Below are positions 10,743-20,192 of a DNA stretch of 64,000 bases, in pieces. A model generated the notes under the pieces. That model worked only from the letters and a program-made list of their open reading frames with translations. It was not told where the DNA came from and made no database searches. Source of the stretch: Shimia litoralis (lineage in GTDB: Bacteria; Pseudomonadota; Alphaproteobacteria; Rhodobacterales; Rhodobacteraceae); NCBI RefSeq assembly GCF_005518135.1, contig NZ_SULI01000005.1, positions 109,073 through 173,072 of the forward strand, given 5' to 3'. Both the position numbers and the translations under genes were made by a program. Each line of letters starts with the position of its first letter. Within the stretch, counting starts at the first letter, position 1.

Positions 10743-11521
10743 CAGAATTTTGGGATCGCGGGTGGGCAAAACTGGCCTTTGATCCCCATGTCTTGGAATG
10801 GGCGACGCAGGCATTGCCAATTGCGATGCAGGCAATGAGTGCCCCTGAGAACGCACATTGGTGGACGTGTGAAAACACGTGGTTTGTCGGTGTTGACGCC
10901 TTGCCCAACCAAACGGACGGATCCCTAAACGGGGGCAAACCGCTGTCTGGCGGTGTCAAAGACGCGGTTCTGGGGTTGGGCTATCCGTGGCTGGATTTGC
11001 ACCGCGCGCAGGTGTCGATCATGCGTCCGGGTTATCCCAAACCGCGCGATGCCGAGTCTGAAAGTGCTTTTCGATATCGGCTCAAGCGGGACGCGGCACA
11101 TCTGGATGGATTGCTTGCCGTTGGGCCGTCACGTCAGCGCAAACTGTTGGAGCCGCACGCCTATGTGGTGGGTCTGCCGTTGAATTCTGTGCCGCAAGAG
11201 GCTGCGCCACTGGTGGTGTGGGAAGGCAGCCATAAATACGTGCGCGCCGCCTTTCAGGCCCGATTTGCCGAAGTTCCCCCACAGGATTGGCCGGATGTGG
11301 ATGTGACGGATATGTACAAAACACTTAGGACGCAGGTGTTCGACACATGTCGGCGCGTTATTGTGCATGCAGAGCCCGGAGAGAGTTATGTGCTGCACCG
11401 GCATACGTTGCACGGTGTTGCGCCGTGGACCGCAACCGATCCCACACACACCGACAGGGTCATCGCGTATTTCCGCCCAGAGTTTCCCGAGGGCATTCGG
11501 CCGTGGCTCGAGTCGCCGTAA
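10739..11521 (+). CDS. Putative phytanoyl-CoA-type non-haem iron dioxygenase
   Basis: Cytosolic protein of 260 residues. It has the spacing of an iron(II)/2-oxoglutarate oxygenase: HLD at 121-123, a distal His in RHTLHGVAPW (His225 most likely) and Arg240 fifteen residues later as a possible 2-oxoglutarate anchor. A GLPLNSVPQEAAPLVVWEGSH segment resembles the strand before the metal site in phytanoyl-CoA dioxygenase-like proteins, where selected copies carry G(S/T)H. I recognise the fold pattern only; the substrate is unknown. The overlap with the TSUP permease suggests the permease moves its substrate or product. Confidence 0.6.
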   Translation: MTEFWDRGWAKLAFDPHVLEWATQALPIAMQAMSAPENAHWWTCENTWFVGVDALPNQTDGSLNGGKPLSGGVKDAVLGLGYPWLDLHRAQVSIMRPGYPKPRDAESESAFRYRLKRDAAHLDGLLAVGPSRQRKLLEPHAYVVGLPLNSVPQEAAPLVVWEGSHKYVRAAFQARFAEVPPQDWPDVDVTDMYKTLRTQVFDTCRRVIVHAEPGESYVLHRHTLHGVAPWTATDPTHTDRVIAYFRPEFPEGIRPWLESP

Positions 11522-11539
11522 GGTGCGGGACGAGGGTGG

Positions 11540-11782
11540 TCAGGTGGTGCGGGCTTTGCGCCCACCGCGACGTTTGCGCAACCGCGGGGCCCGCTCAGGA
11601 AGCGCCTTTAGGATGTCTGCGCGTTCGTCATTGTCCATTTTTGACCAGCGGGTAATTTCGTCGATACTGCGCAAGCATCCAGTGCAGAGCCGTTCTTGCG
11701 GATGGATGACGCAAATCTGGATACAGGGGCTTTGCACCTCGTCACGCGTCCAGACGCTGTCTTTGTCATCCTTGCTGCTCAA
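11540..11782 (-). CDS. DUF1289 protein (probable metal-binding, TTG start)
   Basis: Small protein of 80 residues with the DUF1289 pattern: Cys20, Cys24, Cys33 and Cys36 in SPCIQIC...RLCTGC, followed by the EITRW motif and a basic tail. The four cysteines suggest a bound metal. The only well-placed start is TTG at 11782, with AAGGAG six bases upstream inside ruvX; the TTG overlaps the ruvX TGA (TTGA). It is the last gene of the ccmI-ruvX unit. Confidence 0.8.
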   Translation of the reverse strand: MSSKDDKDSVWTRDEVQSPCIQICVIHPQERLCTGCLRSIDEITRWSKMDNDERADILKALPERAPRLRKRRGGRKARTT

Positions 11783-12261
11783 GATGCGCTCCTTAGATGG
11801 GTTAGGCGGTCTAACATACCTTGCAGGATAAACGACGCCGCAACGTGATCGATGACCTCGGAGCGACGTTTGCGAGACGTATCCGCCTCGAGCAGGGCGC
11901 GTTCTGCGGCCACTGTGGACAGCCGCTCGTCCCAATATCCGATTGGAATCGCGGTCAGTTGCGACAGATTGCGTGCGAATGCGCGGGTGGATTGGCATCG
12001 CGGGCCTTCGCTTCCGTCCATATTGCGGGGCAGGCCAAGAATGATGCCGCCGATGCTGCGCTGGTCGATAATTTCCAGCAGGCGTGCGGCATCAATGCCG
12101 AATTTCTTGCGCTTGATTGTCTCCATTGGTGTGGCGACGGTTTGAAAGCTGTCCGAGATGGCAACGCCGATGGTTTTGGTGCCCAGATCAAGGCCGATGA
12201 GCGCCTGTGTCACAGGCAGGGCATCCGCAAGGTCGTTGATGTCTTCGTGAATGTGGATCAT
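11779..12261 (-). CDS. ruvX: Putative pre-16S rRNA nuclease / Holliday junction resolvase-like YqgF
   Basis: RNase H-fold protein of 160 residues, usual length for YqgF/Ruv[17 protein letters not shown] near 22-37 has the first catalytic Asp, [15 protein letters not shown] the middle block, and [12 protein letters not shown] the Glu-containing third block. A C-terminal IDHVAA supplies the last acidic residue. It is involved in 16S rRNA 5' maturation in E. coli. ATGA overlap with ccmI upstream and TTGA overlap with the DUF1289 gene downstream make a tightly coupled unit. Confidence 0.93.
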   Translation of the reverse strand: MIHIHEDINDLADALPVTQALIGLDLGTKTIGVAISDSFQTVATPMETIKRKKFGIDAARLLEIIDQRSIGGIILGLPRNMDGSEGPRCQSTRAFARNLSQLTAIPIGYWDERLSTVAAERALLEADTSRKRRSEVIDHVAASFILQGMLDRLTHLRSAS

Positions 12262-13484
12262 TCGACCAGTCCTGCGCGCTGTGCGCCTGTGCGTACAATT
12301 GCCAATGCATCAGGCGCTTGCGCAAACACGGTTTGGGCTTCGGTCCAGATTGCGCTGGCTTGGTCCATATCTCCCAAAACCGCATAAGCGCCAATCAAAC
12401 GCGCCCATTCTTGCGGTGTGCCGCCTTCGGTTGCCAATCGCTCTGACAGCTGTGTCACCATGCCTTGGATCATGTCTTGGCGTTCTTCGGCGGTCATCTC
12501 TGACGCTGCATCCACATCTGATGCGGATGGTCCTTTGGGCGCAGGGCCCTCCGGAGGAAGTTGATAATTCACGCCGGCGCGCCATGCCAATTCTTGGATG
12601 CGTCCGCGGATCGGGCCAATCCATGGTGCATCGGCGGGGCCTTCACGCAACAATTGTTCCCACATGCGAAACGCCAGATCAGGGCGTTCGTTTTGCATAA
12701 GCATCAAGCCCCAGTAGTACCGCGCGACCTTGTTACGCGGTGAAAGTGACATTGCTTTGAACAGGGATTCTTCGGCTTCAGGGGATACATATCCTTGGGC
12801 CGCATTAATCATCAGCTCAGCGTGCATCAAATAGTCGTCGACCGTAACTGTGTCGCCTTTGATGCGCAGGATTTCCCCCTGAGCGGTATAGGCGGCTTTG
12901 GCATTGCCAAGATTTGCCTCGTTGCGCACAAGCAACGTAAGGCCTTGCAAATCATCAGGGTTTTTCGCCACGGCTTCGCGCAATTTGGTAATAAGTGCGG
13001 CGTAGTCTCCATCAGGCTCGGGGCGCGGTGACACAGGAAGCTGGGCTTCAAAATCAGCCTGCGACAGACGGGTGGCATGCAGCTCTTTTGAGTCATCTAT
13101 GCGGGTCTGCAGCGGCATATCTGAATATCCGGGTGCCCCAATAACCAGATACAACCCCACACCGCCGCCAGCAATACATGCAGCTAGGGCAACCGCCAAA
13201 CCCAAGGCCAAACTACGCGGCTGAGCCCCATTCTCTGCGGCGTCCTGTAGTTGGGCGTCTGCATTTAGAATGCGGCGGGAAATTTCGGCGCTGGCGCGTT
13301 CGGCATCTTCGGATCCGATGACGCCACGGGCCAGATCGCGGTCTACTTCCTTGAGTTGATCGCGATACACGCGCAAGTCATAGGCGGCAGGCGGCTCTTG
13401 GTCAGAGCGGTTTCGAAGCAAGGCAAGCGCCAAAAGGCCACAAACGACCAGAGAAAGGGTGCCAGCAACTATCCAGAATATCAT
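12258..13484 (-). CDS. ccmI: Cytochrome c-type biogenesis protein CcmI
   Basis: Membrane-anchored TPR chaperone of 408 residues that holds apocytochrome c for haem ligation by CcmF/H. Two membrane spans are visible: [20 protein letters not shown] at the N-terminus and [20 protein letters not shown] near 95-115. A cytoplasmic loop between them begins [21 protein letters not shown], and a long periplasmic TPR domain follows. ATG 13484 has AGGAG seven to eight bases upstream; the longer frame is not needed. The other ccm genes of this window are 29 kb away on the opposite strand. Confidence 0.93.
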   Translation of the reverse strand: MIFWIVAGTLSLVVCGLLALALLRNRSDQEPPAAYDLRVYRDQLKEVDRDLARGVIGSEDAERASAEISRRILNADAQLQDAAENGAQPRSLALGLAVALAACIAGGGVGLYLVIGAPGYSDMPLQTRIDDSKELHATRLSQADFEAQLPVSPRPEPDGDYAALITKLREAVAKNPDDLQGLTLLVRNEANLGNAKAAYTAQGEILRIKGDTVTVDDYLMHAELMINAAQGYVSPEAEESLFKAMSLSPRNKVARYYWGLMLMQNERPDLAFRMWEQLLREGPADAPWIGPIRGRIQELAWRAGVNYQLPPEGPAPKGPSASDVDAASEMTAEERQDMIQGMVTQLSERLATEGGTPQEWARLIGAYAVLGDMDQASAIWTEAQTVFAQAPDALAIVRTGAQRAGLVE

Positions 13485-13663
13485 GATCTCTCCTGCGGTA
13501 TTCCCCTTCCATCTAACGATCCCGAGCGCTGCAAAAAAGGGCAAAATGTCGTGATCGCGCGAGATGTCGCAACCGACGATCAAACTGACGGTTTGAATCG
13601 AGTGTTTTGCTGTGCAAGGGTCCATGTAATATCGAGACCCGCCCGAGATCGGAAAATAGAGAC

Positions 13664-14911
13664 ATGAGACGTTATTCTGCATTTGCCATCGCCCGAGAAG
13701 CTGCCCGGTTCCACACTGGTTGGGAACGTGCGTGGCGTTCGCCTGAACCCAAGAAAAAATACGATGTGATCATCGTTGGTGCTGGGGGGCATGGTTTGGC
13801 TACGGCCTTTTACCTTGGTAAAAATTTCGGCATCACAAATGTCGCGATTATTGAAAAAGGTTGGCTTGGGGGCGGCAATACGGGCCGCAACACCACCATT
13901 ATCCGGTCGAACTATCTTCAGGATCCGTCGGCGGCGATCTATGAAAAGGCACGTTCGCTCTACGAGACCATGTCGCAGGATCTGAACTATAACGTGATGT
14001 TCAGTCCACGTGGCGTGATCATGTTGGCCCAGACCCAAGCGGAAATTCGCGGGTACGAACGCACAGCCCACGCCAATGCGCTGCAAGGCGTGAAAACCGA
14101 ATTTATTGACCCCGAGAGGGTCAAAGAGTTGGTGCCGATTATCAATATTGACGGCCCACGCTATCCTGTTCTGGGTGGCTTGTGGCAAGAACGCGGCGGC
14201 ACTGGGCGTCACGATGCTGTGGCATGGGGCTATGCGCGGGCTTGTTCCGACATGGGCATGGACATCATCCAGAAATGCGAAGTCACGGGCGTGCGCCAAG
14301 AAGGCGGCAATGTTGTTGGCGTCGACACCACCAAAGGCCCGATTGATTGTGACAAGCTGGGTCTTGTTGTGGCGGGTAACTCTGGTGATCTGGCGAATAT
14401 GGCGGGCTTCCGTCTGCCGATGGAATCTGTCGCCCTTCAGGCGCTGGTCTCTGAGCCGATCAAGCCTTGCATGGATGTGGTCGTGATGGCCAACACCGTG
14501 CACGGCTATATGTCCCAGTCCGACAAAGGCGAGATGGTCATCGGCGGCGGCACCGACGGGTTCAACAACTATACCCAGCGTGGATCGTTCCATCACGTTG
14601 AGGAAACCGTGCGCGCCCTTGTGGAAACCTTCCCGATGGTGTCGCGCCTGAAAATGCTGCGCCAATGGGGCGGCATCGTGGATGTGACAGGCGACCGCTC
14701 GCCGGTGATTGGCAAAACACCGCTTGGCAACTGCTTTATCAACGCAGGCTGGGGCACTGGCGGCTTCAAGGCGATCCCAGGCGGTGGCTGGGCAACCGCG
14801 GAACTGATCGCCAAAGGCGAACCCGGTCCGCTCTCTGCTGAATTCGGAATGAACCGCTTTATCGAAGGCCGCTTTATTGATGAAAGCGTTGCCGCCGGTG
14901 TGGCGCACTAA
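13664..14911 (+). CDS. soxB: Sarcosine oxidase beta subunit
   Basis: Flavin subunit of the heterotetrameric sarcosine oxidase, which turns sarcosine into glycine and 5,10-methylene-tetrahydrofolate with H2O2. It is 415 residues, the usual length. The dinucleotide motif VIIVGAGGHGLA is at 35-46, followed by the family block GWLGGGNTGRNTTIIRSNY. The C-terminal part has GWGTGGFKAIPGGG. ATG 13664 is preceded by a modest GGAAAATAGAG. It is the first gene of soxBDAG; the 179 bases to divergent ccmI hold the promoter, not identified. Confidence 0.95.
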   Translation: MRRYSAFAIAREAARFHTGWERAWRSPEPKKKYDVIIVGAGGHGLATAFYLGKNFGITNVAIIEKGWLGGGNTGRNTTIIRSNYLQDPSAAIYEKARSLYETMSQDLNYNVMFSPRGVIMLAQTQAEIRGYERTAHANALQGVKTEFIDPERVKELVPIINIDGPRYPVLGGLWQERGGTGRHDAVAWGYARACSDMGMDIIQKCEVTGVRQEGGNVVGVDTTKGPIDCDKLGLVVAGNSGDLANMAGFRLPMESVALQALVSEPIKPCMDVVVMANTVHGYMSQSDKGEMVIGGGTDGFNNYTQRGSFHHVEETVRALVETFPMVSRLKMLRQWGGIVDVTGDRSPVIGKTPLGNCFINAGWGTGGFKAIPGGGWATAELIAKGEPGPLSAEFGMNRFIEGRFIDESVAAGVAH

Positions 14912-14925
14912 GGAAAGACACGCAC

Positions 14926-15255
14926 ATGCTGATCCTAGAATGCCCGTATTGTGGCGTACACGCCGAAGAAACCGAACTGCACGCCGAAGGCGAAGCGCAT
15001 CTGAAGCGCTTTGGTCCCGGCTCAAGCGATGACGACTTCGAGACCTATATGTTTATGCGCGAAAACCCCAAAGGGGTGCATTTCGAACGCTGGCGCCACA
15101 GCAATGGCTGCGGCAAGTTCTTTCATGCCGCACGCTGTACGATGACACTTGAGGTGTTTGGCACCTATTCGGCCCAAACCCTTGAGCCACCAAAAGACAT
15201 CAAAGACAAAATCTCGGCCAAACGACCTGGTTGGTCTTGGGGGAATTTCTCATGA
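14926..15255 (+). CDS. soxD: Sarcosine oxidase delta subunit
   Basis: Small zinc-binding subunit of 109 residues. Cys6/Cys9 in ECPYCGVHAEETEL and the downstream His/Cys of SNGCGKFFHAARC form the zinc site. It stabilises the alpha-beta interface of the complex. The gene starts 14 bases after soxB with AAGGAAAG before the ATG and overlaps soxA by ATGA. Confidence 0.94.
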   Translation: MLILECPYCGVHAEETELHAEGEAHLKRFGPGSSDDDFETYMFMRENPKGVHFERWRHSNGCGKFFHAARCTMTLEVFGTYSAQTLEPPKDIKDKISAKRPGWSWGNFS

Positions 15256-18200
15256 GCACACGTCTCGCAACTGGCGGTCGCCTGCTGAACAAGAGCAAAG
15301 CCGTCGAATTTACCTTTAATGGCAAGCGCCTGAACGGGTTCGAGGGCGACACGCTTGCCTCGGCTCTTTTGGCCAACGACCAGATGATGATCGGTCGGTC
15401 GTTCAAATATCACCGCCCACGTGGCGTTGTGGCCAGCGGCGCAGAAGAGCCCAACGGCTTGGTCAATATGGGCGAGGGGGGCAAGTTCGAGCCAAACCAG
15501 CGCGTGACAACGACCGAACTGTTTGACGGTTTGACCTGTACGTCGCAAAACCACTGGCCATCGCTGGAATACGATGTGGGTGTGTTGAACAACTATGCCG
15601 CGCGGTTCTTGCCTGCCGGGTTCTATTACAAAACCTTTATGGCCCCTGCGGCGGCGTGGAAACACGTGTTTGAGCCGATTGTGCGCCATTCTGCTGGTCT
15701 TGGCAAAGCGCCCAAGGACCGTGATGTCGATACCTACGAACATTTCTATGCGTTTGTGGACGTGGTTGTTGTCGGCGGCGGTGTGGCGGGTCTTCAGGCT
15801 GCCAAAGCGGCTGGCGCGTCGGGTGCCAAGGTCTTGTTGATCGAACAAACCGCACATTGGGGCGGACGCGCGCCCGTCGACGGCGGCGAAATCGATGGCA
15901 TGCCGATCGAGGACTATATTGCGTCGACGATCAATGATCTGAAAGCCATGGACAATGTCACCATGCGCAACCGTATGATGGGCTCTGGGGTCTATGATCA
16001 TGGGTATGTGATGGGCTATGAGCGGGTGACCGATCATGCGCCACGTGCGGCTGGCCCGCGTCACCGCTTGTGGCGCATTCGTGCCAAACAAGTGGTCACC
16101 GCAACAGGTGCCATCGAACGTCCGCTGTCGTTTGCAGGCAATGATATTCCCGGTGTGATGCTGGCGGCTGCGCTGCGTGACTATGTGGTCGATTATGGCG
16201 TCTCGGTTGGGGATCGCACCGTGGTTGTGACCAACAATGACGATGCCTATCGCACGGCGATTGCCTTGAAAAATGCGGGCCTTGAGGTTCCGGTTGTTCT
16301 GGATGCACGGGCCTCTGGTGGCGGTGCTTTGGCAGACCAAGCCAAAGCCTTGGGCATTCGTGTCGAAAATGGCAAAGGCATTGCCAAGGTCAAAGGCGGT
16401 AAGCGCGTGACCAGTGTGGCGATCTGTGCGCAGGCTGGCGAAGGCTCGGTTCTTGAAGAGATCAAATGTGATGCCGTGGCGATGTCTGGTGGATGGTCGC
16501 CGGTCGTGCACCTGTGGTCTCACTGTGGTGGCAAGCTGATCTGGGATGACGCGCAAGCGCATTTCCGTCCAGATGCCAGCCGCGCCCCCACGGGTGCGGA
16601 CGGTCAGGGCTTTGTCATCCCGGCTGGCTCGGCAAATGGCCCGTTTGGCTTGAATGCTGTTCTTGCCGATGCCAACGCAGCAGGCTTGGCCGCAGCGAAT
16701 GCCGCAGGCTTTACAGCCGAGCTTGAGGCCCCCGTGGCCACAGACCTGCCCGAAGCCGCAATGGAACCGGTTTGGCTGATGCCACAGGGCGCGGGTCCAA
16801 AACTGCGCATGAAAGCATGGTTGGATTATCAGAATGACGTCAAAGTGTCCGACGTGCGTCTGGCGGCCCAAGAAGGCTATGAAAGTGTCGAACATACCAA
16901 GCGATACACCACGCTGGGTATGGCAACGGATCAAGGCAAGTTGAGCAACATCAATGGCTTGGCTACACTTGCCGGTCAGTTGAATGCGCCAATTCCTGCT
17001 GTGGGGACGACCACGTTCCGCCCACCTTACACGCCGATCAGCTTTGGCGCGATTGCAGGTGAAGCGCGTGACGCAGTGTTCCAACCGCTGCGGCGCACCC
17101 CGATCCATGACTATCACGAAGACCAAAAGGCGTTCTTTGAACCCGTCGGTCAGTGGCGTCGTCCGTATTGCTTCCCACGCAACGGCGAAACCCATGCCGC
17201 GGCCGTGAAACGCGAAATCTTGCAAACCCGCAATTCTGTCGGGCTGTTGGATGCGTCCACACTGGGTAAGATCATCGTCAAGGGGCCTGACGCGGGCAAA
17301 TTCGTCGACATGTTGTATACCAACATGATGTCGACGCTGAAGCCGGGCAAATGCCGCTATGGTTTGATGTGCTCTGAAAACGGGTTCTTGTCGGATGATG
17401 GCGTGGTTGCACGCATCGACGAAGACACCTTCTTGTGCCACACCACCACAGGGGGCGCCGAGCGCATTCACGGCTGGATGGAAGACTGGCTGCAATGCGA
17501 ATGGTGGGACTGGGATGTCTATACTGCCAACGTCACCGAGCAATATGCCCAAATCGCGGTTGTGGGCCCAAATGCGCGCAAAGTGATTGAAAAGCTTGGC
17601 GGCGACATGGATGTCTCGAAAGAGGGTCTGGCGTTTATGGAATGGAAAGACGGCAAGATCGGCGACTTTGACGCCCGCGCTTACCGGATTTCGTTCTCGG
17701 GCGAGCTGTCGTACGAAATTGCCGTGCCAGCCAGCCAAGGGCGCGCCTTCTGGGATGCGTTGATGGAGGCAGGTGCCGAATTTGACATCATGCCATACGG
17801 GACAGAAGCCCTGCACGTGATGCGTGCCGAGAAGGGCTTTATCATGATCGGGGATGAAACCGATGGCACGGTCATTCCGCAAGACTTGGGCTTGAACTGG
17901 GCGATTTCCAAGAAGAAGGAAGACTTCCTTGGCAAACGTGCCCAACTTCGGACCCATATGGCGGATCCAAACCGGTGGAAACTGGTCGGGCTCGAGACCT
18001 TGGACAGGTCGGTCATTCCGGATGGATCATATGCGATCGCCGCTGGTGAAAATGCCAACGGCCAGCGCAACACCCAAGGGCGTGTGACGTCGACGTATTA
18101 TTCCCCGACCATGGATCGCGGAATTGCGATGGGTCTGGTGCATTACGGACCAGAGCGCATGGGCGAGGTTCTGGAATTCAACAAGGTAGACGGCACAACC

Positions 18201-18263
18201 GTCCAAGCCAAAATTGTCGATCCTGTGTTTTATGACAAGGATGGGGAGAAGCAAAATGTCTAA
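15252..18263 (+). CDS. soxA: Sarcosine oxidase alpha subunit
   Basis: Large subunit of 1003 residues, full length. The N-terminal 100 residues have the ferredoxin-like fold typical of the alpha chain, then the NAD-binding motif VVVVGGGVAGLQAAKAAG at about 171-188. From about residue 620 the protein matches the aminomethyltransferase (GcvT) fold that binds tetrahydrofolate and accepts the methylene group. ATG 15252 overlaps the soxD stop. The gene overlaps soxG by 8 bases. Confidence 0.95.
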   Translation: MSTRLATGGRLLNKSKAVEFTFNGKRLNGFEGDTLASALLANDQMMIGRSFKYHRPRGVVASGAEEPNGLVNMGEGGKFEPNQRVTTTELFDGLTCTSQNHWPSLEYDVGVLNNYAARFLPAGFYYKTFMAPAAAWKHVFEPIVRHSAGLGKAPKDRDVDTYEHFYAFVDVVVVGGGVAGLQAAKAAGASGAKVLLIEQTAHWGGRAPVDGGEIDGMPIEDYIASTINDLKAMDNVTMRNRMMGSGVYDHGYVMGYERVTDHAPRAAGPRHRLWRIRAKQVVTATGAIERPLSFAGNDIPGVMLAAALRDYVVDYGVSVGDRTVVVTNNDDAYRTAIALKNAGLEVPVVLDARASGGGALADQAKALGIRVENGKGIAKVKGGKRVTSVAICAQAGEGSVLEEIKCDAVAMSGGWSPVVHLWSHCGGKLIWDDAQAHFRPDASRAPTGADGQGFVIPAGSANGPFGLNAVLADANAAGLAAANAAGFTAELEAPVATDLPEAAMEPVWLMPQGAGPKLRMKAWLDYQNDVKVSDVRLAAQEGYESVEHTKRYTTLGMATDQGKLSNINGLATLAGQLNAPIPAVGTTTFRPPYTPISFGAIAGEARDAVFQPLRRTPIHDYHEDQKAFFEPVGQWRRPYCFPRNGETHAAAVKREILQTRNSVGLLDASTLGKIIVKGPDAGKFVDMLYTNMMSTLKPGKCRYGLMCSENGFLSDDGVVARIDEDTFLCHTTTGGAERIHGWMEDWLQCEWWDWDVYTANVTEQYAQIAVVGPNARKVIEKLGGDMDVSKEGLAFMEWKDGKIGDFDARAYRISFSGELSYEIAVPASQGRAFWDALMEAGAEFDIMPYGTEALHVMRAEKGFIMIGDETDGTVIPQDLGLNWAISKKKEDFLGKRAQLRTHMADPNRWKLVGLETLDRSVIPDGSYAIAAGENANGQRNTQGRVTSTYYSPTMDRGIAMGLVHYGPERMGEVLEFNKVDGTTVQAKIVDPVFYDKDGEKQNV

Positions 18264-18822
18264 GGTTGTCAGTGCCCTAAACCACACCAAGGCCCACGGC
18301 TTTGTCAAAGTTGAAGAAACCGGAGTGCACGGCATGATCACTGTGCGCGGTGATCTGGCCTCCAAGGAAATGGCCGCTGCGCTGAAGGCTGCCATTGGTG
18401 CCGATGTTCCGGATGTACGTCAGATCGTGCATGCTGACGGTGGCGCGGTGGCATGGATGTCGCCTGACGAGCTTTTGGTGATGACGGCCTATGATCAGGC
18501 CAACGACACGGTTGCCAAGCTGACAGAGGCGCTTGGGTCGGTGCATGCGTTGGTGGCGAATGTGTCCGATGCGCGCGCCGTGTTCCGCCTTAGCGGTGAG
18601 AATGCGCGTGAAGTGCTTGCCAAAGTTGCTCCTGTTGATCTGTCAACCGAGGCCTTCGGCGCAGGATCGTTCCGCCGCTCGCGGATTGCACAGGTCGCCG
18701 CGGCGTTCTGGTGCAATGAAGACAACAGCTTTGAACTGGTCTGCTTTCGCTCGGTGGCGCAATACGTTTTTGACGTGTTGAAAGTGTCTGCCGAAGAGGG
18801 CGGCGAGGTCGGCTTTTTGTAG
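18256..18822 (+). CDS. soxG: Sarcosine oxidase gamma subunit
   Basis: Subunit of 188 residues with the short GcvT-like fold of SoxG. Recognisable segments are GMITVRGDL, AWMSPDELLVM and DARAVFRLSGENAREVLAK. ATG 18256 has GGGGAG about 9 bases upstream and overlaps the soxA end by 8 bases, so translation is coupled. It is the last gene of the operon, followed by a hairpin terminator. Confidence 0.93.
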   Translation: MSKVVSALNHTKAHGFVKVEETGVHGMITVRGDLASKEMAAALKAAIGADVPDVRQIVHADGGAVAWMSPDELLVMTAYDQANDTVAKLTEALGSVHALVANVSDARAVFRLSGENAREVLAKVAPVDLSTEAFGAGSFRRSRIAQVAAAFWCNEDNSFELVCFRSVAQYVFDVLKVSAEEGGEVGFL

Positions 18823-18845
18823 GCCCACGCATATATGAAATACTG

Positions 18846-18876
18846 AACGGCGTGTCCCCGGGGCGCGCCGTTTTTT
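18846..18876 (+). terminator. Intrinsic terminator after soxG
   Basis: AACGGCG (18846-18852) pairs with CGCCGTT (18866-18872), and T's run to 18876. Distance from the soxG stop is 23 bases. Confidence 0.85.
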
Positions 18877-18982
18877 GTTGGAAACCGGTTGACGCTAAAG
18901 AGAGACGACTTATACCAGCATTCAATCACTGGTTGAGCTTAGGTTTGTAAGTCAACTTATTTGTTGATGCAGGGAAAAACAC

Positions 18983-19510
18983 ATGACGTTCAAAAAGGTC
19001 TTTCAAGCTCTGTCTGTCGGTCTGATCTGCATGGCACAATCCGCAAGTGCCGAACGGTATGATTGCCACATCTCTGACAAGCCGAACCCTGAAAAGCCAT
19101 TCCCGTATATCTTTGCCGTAGATGGAAAAAGCGGCATGGTCGGGGTCTTGGATCCAAGAATTTATGCGAAAAACCAAAAACTTCCGCTGATTGTGACCGC
19201 CTCTCGAAACTCTGCGACGCAACTTGAGGTGCGCTGGAAGCTCAAAGACATCGACGTCACTGATCATCAGACAGGATCGACTGACCAGACTTTTGATATC
19301 GGGTATAAGGCGCGCATTAACAAGAAATCCGGGGCGGCGACACTCAAGATAAATATCGGTGGATATGGCGGTGTGCTTGAAAACGGCACATGCAAACGCA
19401 CAGGCAAGCCGACAGTGTCTTATGAGGGCAAGCGCATTAAGCGTCAGCAATTAAGCCCACCGGCTCATCAAACAATTGCAGATTGCTATAAGACGCCTTT
19501 GCTGTGTTGA
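18983..19510 (+). CDS. Secreted protein of unknown function
   Basis: Protein of 175 residues with a signal peptide (cleavage after ASA near residue 23). The mature part has a Cys close to its start (YDCHIS), a WKLKDIDV strand, a GYKARINKKSGAATLKI strand and a Cys in ENGTCKRTG. The last 40 residues are polar and end in two further cysteines. The layout matches that of the next gene (19652), so the pair are probably tandem relatives. AGGGA precedes the ATG. No function recognised; periplasmic location is inferred from the signal peptide. Confidence 0.65.
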   Translation: MTFKKVFQALSVGLICMAQSASAERYDCHISDKPNPEKPFPYIFAVDGKSGMVGVLDPRIYAKNQKLPLIVTASRNSATQLEVRWKLKDIDVTDHQTGSTDQTFDIGYKARINKKSGAATLKINIGGYGGVLENGTCKRTGKPTVSYEGKRIKRQQLSPPAHQTIADCYKTPLLC

Positions 19511-19651
19511 TAGGGGCGGCGTGGCATGCATCTGGAAAACAACCCTGTAAACGGCTTTTTTCCGCAAGGGGGATTGAATTCCGGACACCAGACAGGCCAT
19601 CTTGAGGAAACGGGGGCAAAATGCCGCCGATATCATCAAAAGAGGCGCCAA

Positions 19652-20080
19652 ATGAAACAGATACTAGGGGTGGTCGCATTTGGAATGACGGTCATGTCAG
19701 GTGTTTCGGCCTATGCCGAAGCCCTGAACTGTACGTTTCCCAACCAGAAAATTGATGGCTGGATACGCGGACAGGTGTTTTTGAAACCTGACGGGGCAGG
19801 GGCCTATACGGTCTATGACTCTTTGATTAACCAGAAACATGGCGGCCCCATTGCGGCACGTGTGTCTGCGGATAATGACAAACGTCTGACCGTCAAATGG
19901 ACCCTCAAAAGAATTGAACTGCGCCATGGTGATGCACCGCGCGTCGATTACACGCTGAACTATCTCAAACGGGATGGCAGCGCGACGATCAACGCACAAG
20001 CACCGGAGCTGAATGATTATAACAAATCAAGCTTTGCTGGCGGGACTTTTGGCGCGCGTGGCTCCTGTCAGGCAAAGTAA
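19652..20080 (+). CDS. Secreted protein related to the preceding gene
   Basis: 142 residues with signal peptide (cleavage after AYA). The mature part begins with LNCTFPNQK, contains KWTLKRIELRHGDAP and ends with GARGSC. These align with the YDCH, RWKLKDIDV and NGTC positions of the protein encoded at 18983, which suggests an old tandem duplication. ATG 19652 with AGAGG upstream; the longer open frame has no signal peptide at its start. Function unknown. Confidence 0.65.
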   Translation: MKQILGVVAFGMTVMSGVSAYAEALNCTFPNQKIDGWIRGQVFLKPDGAGAYTVYDSLINQKHGGPIAARVSADNDKRLTVKWTLKRIELRHGDAPRVDYTLNYLKRDGSATINAQAPELNDYNKSSFAGGTFGARGSCQAK

Positions 20081-20192
20081 GCAAGTTTCGCACAAAAGGT
20101 TTGGCGCAAATTGCCTTTGCCTCTTGACGTTTGGCACCAGAAACTCACATCTGTAGCCAAGACCAAAACGCCCGAACAAAAGGATACCAATC

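Noticed and set aside
13580..15025. 481-codon open frame on the minus strand
   Set aside because: Opposite soxB and soxD, both clear genes; shadow composition.
15165..17957. 930-codon open frame on the minus strand
   Set aside because: It lies fully opposite soxA, has no ribosome site or recognisable domain, and its odd His/Arg/Gly-rich content is that of a shadow of a strongly biased gene.
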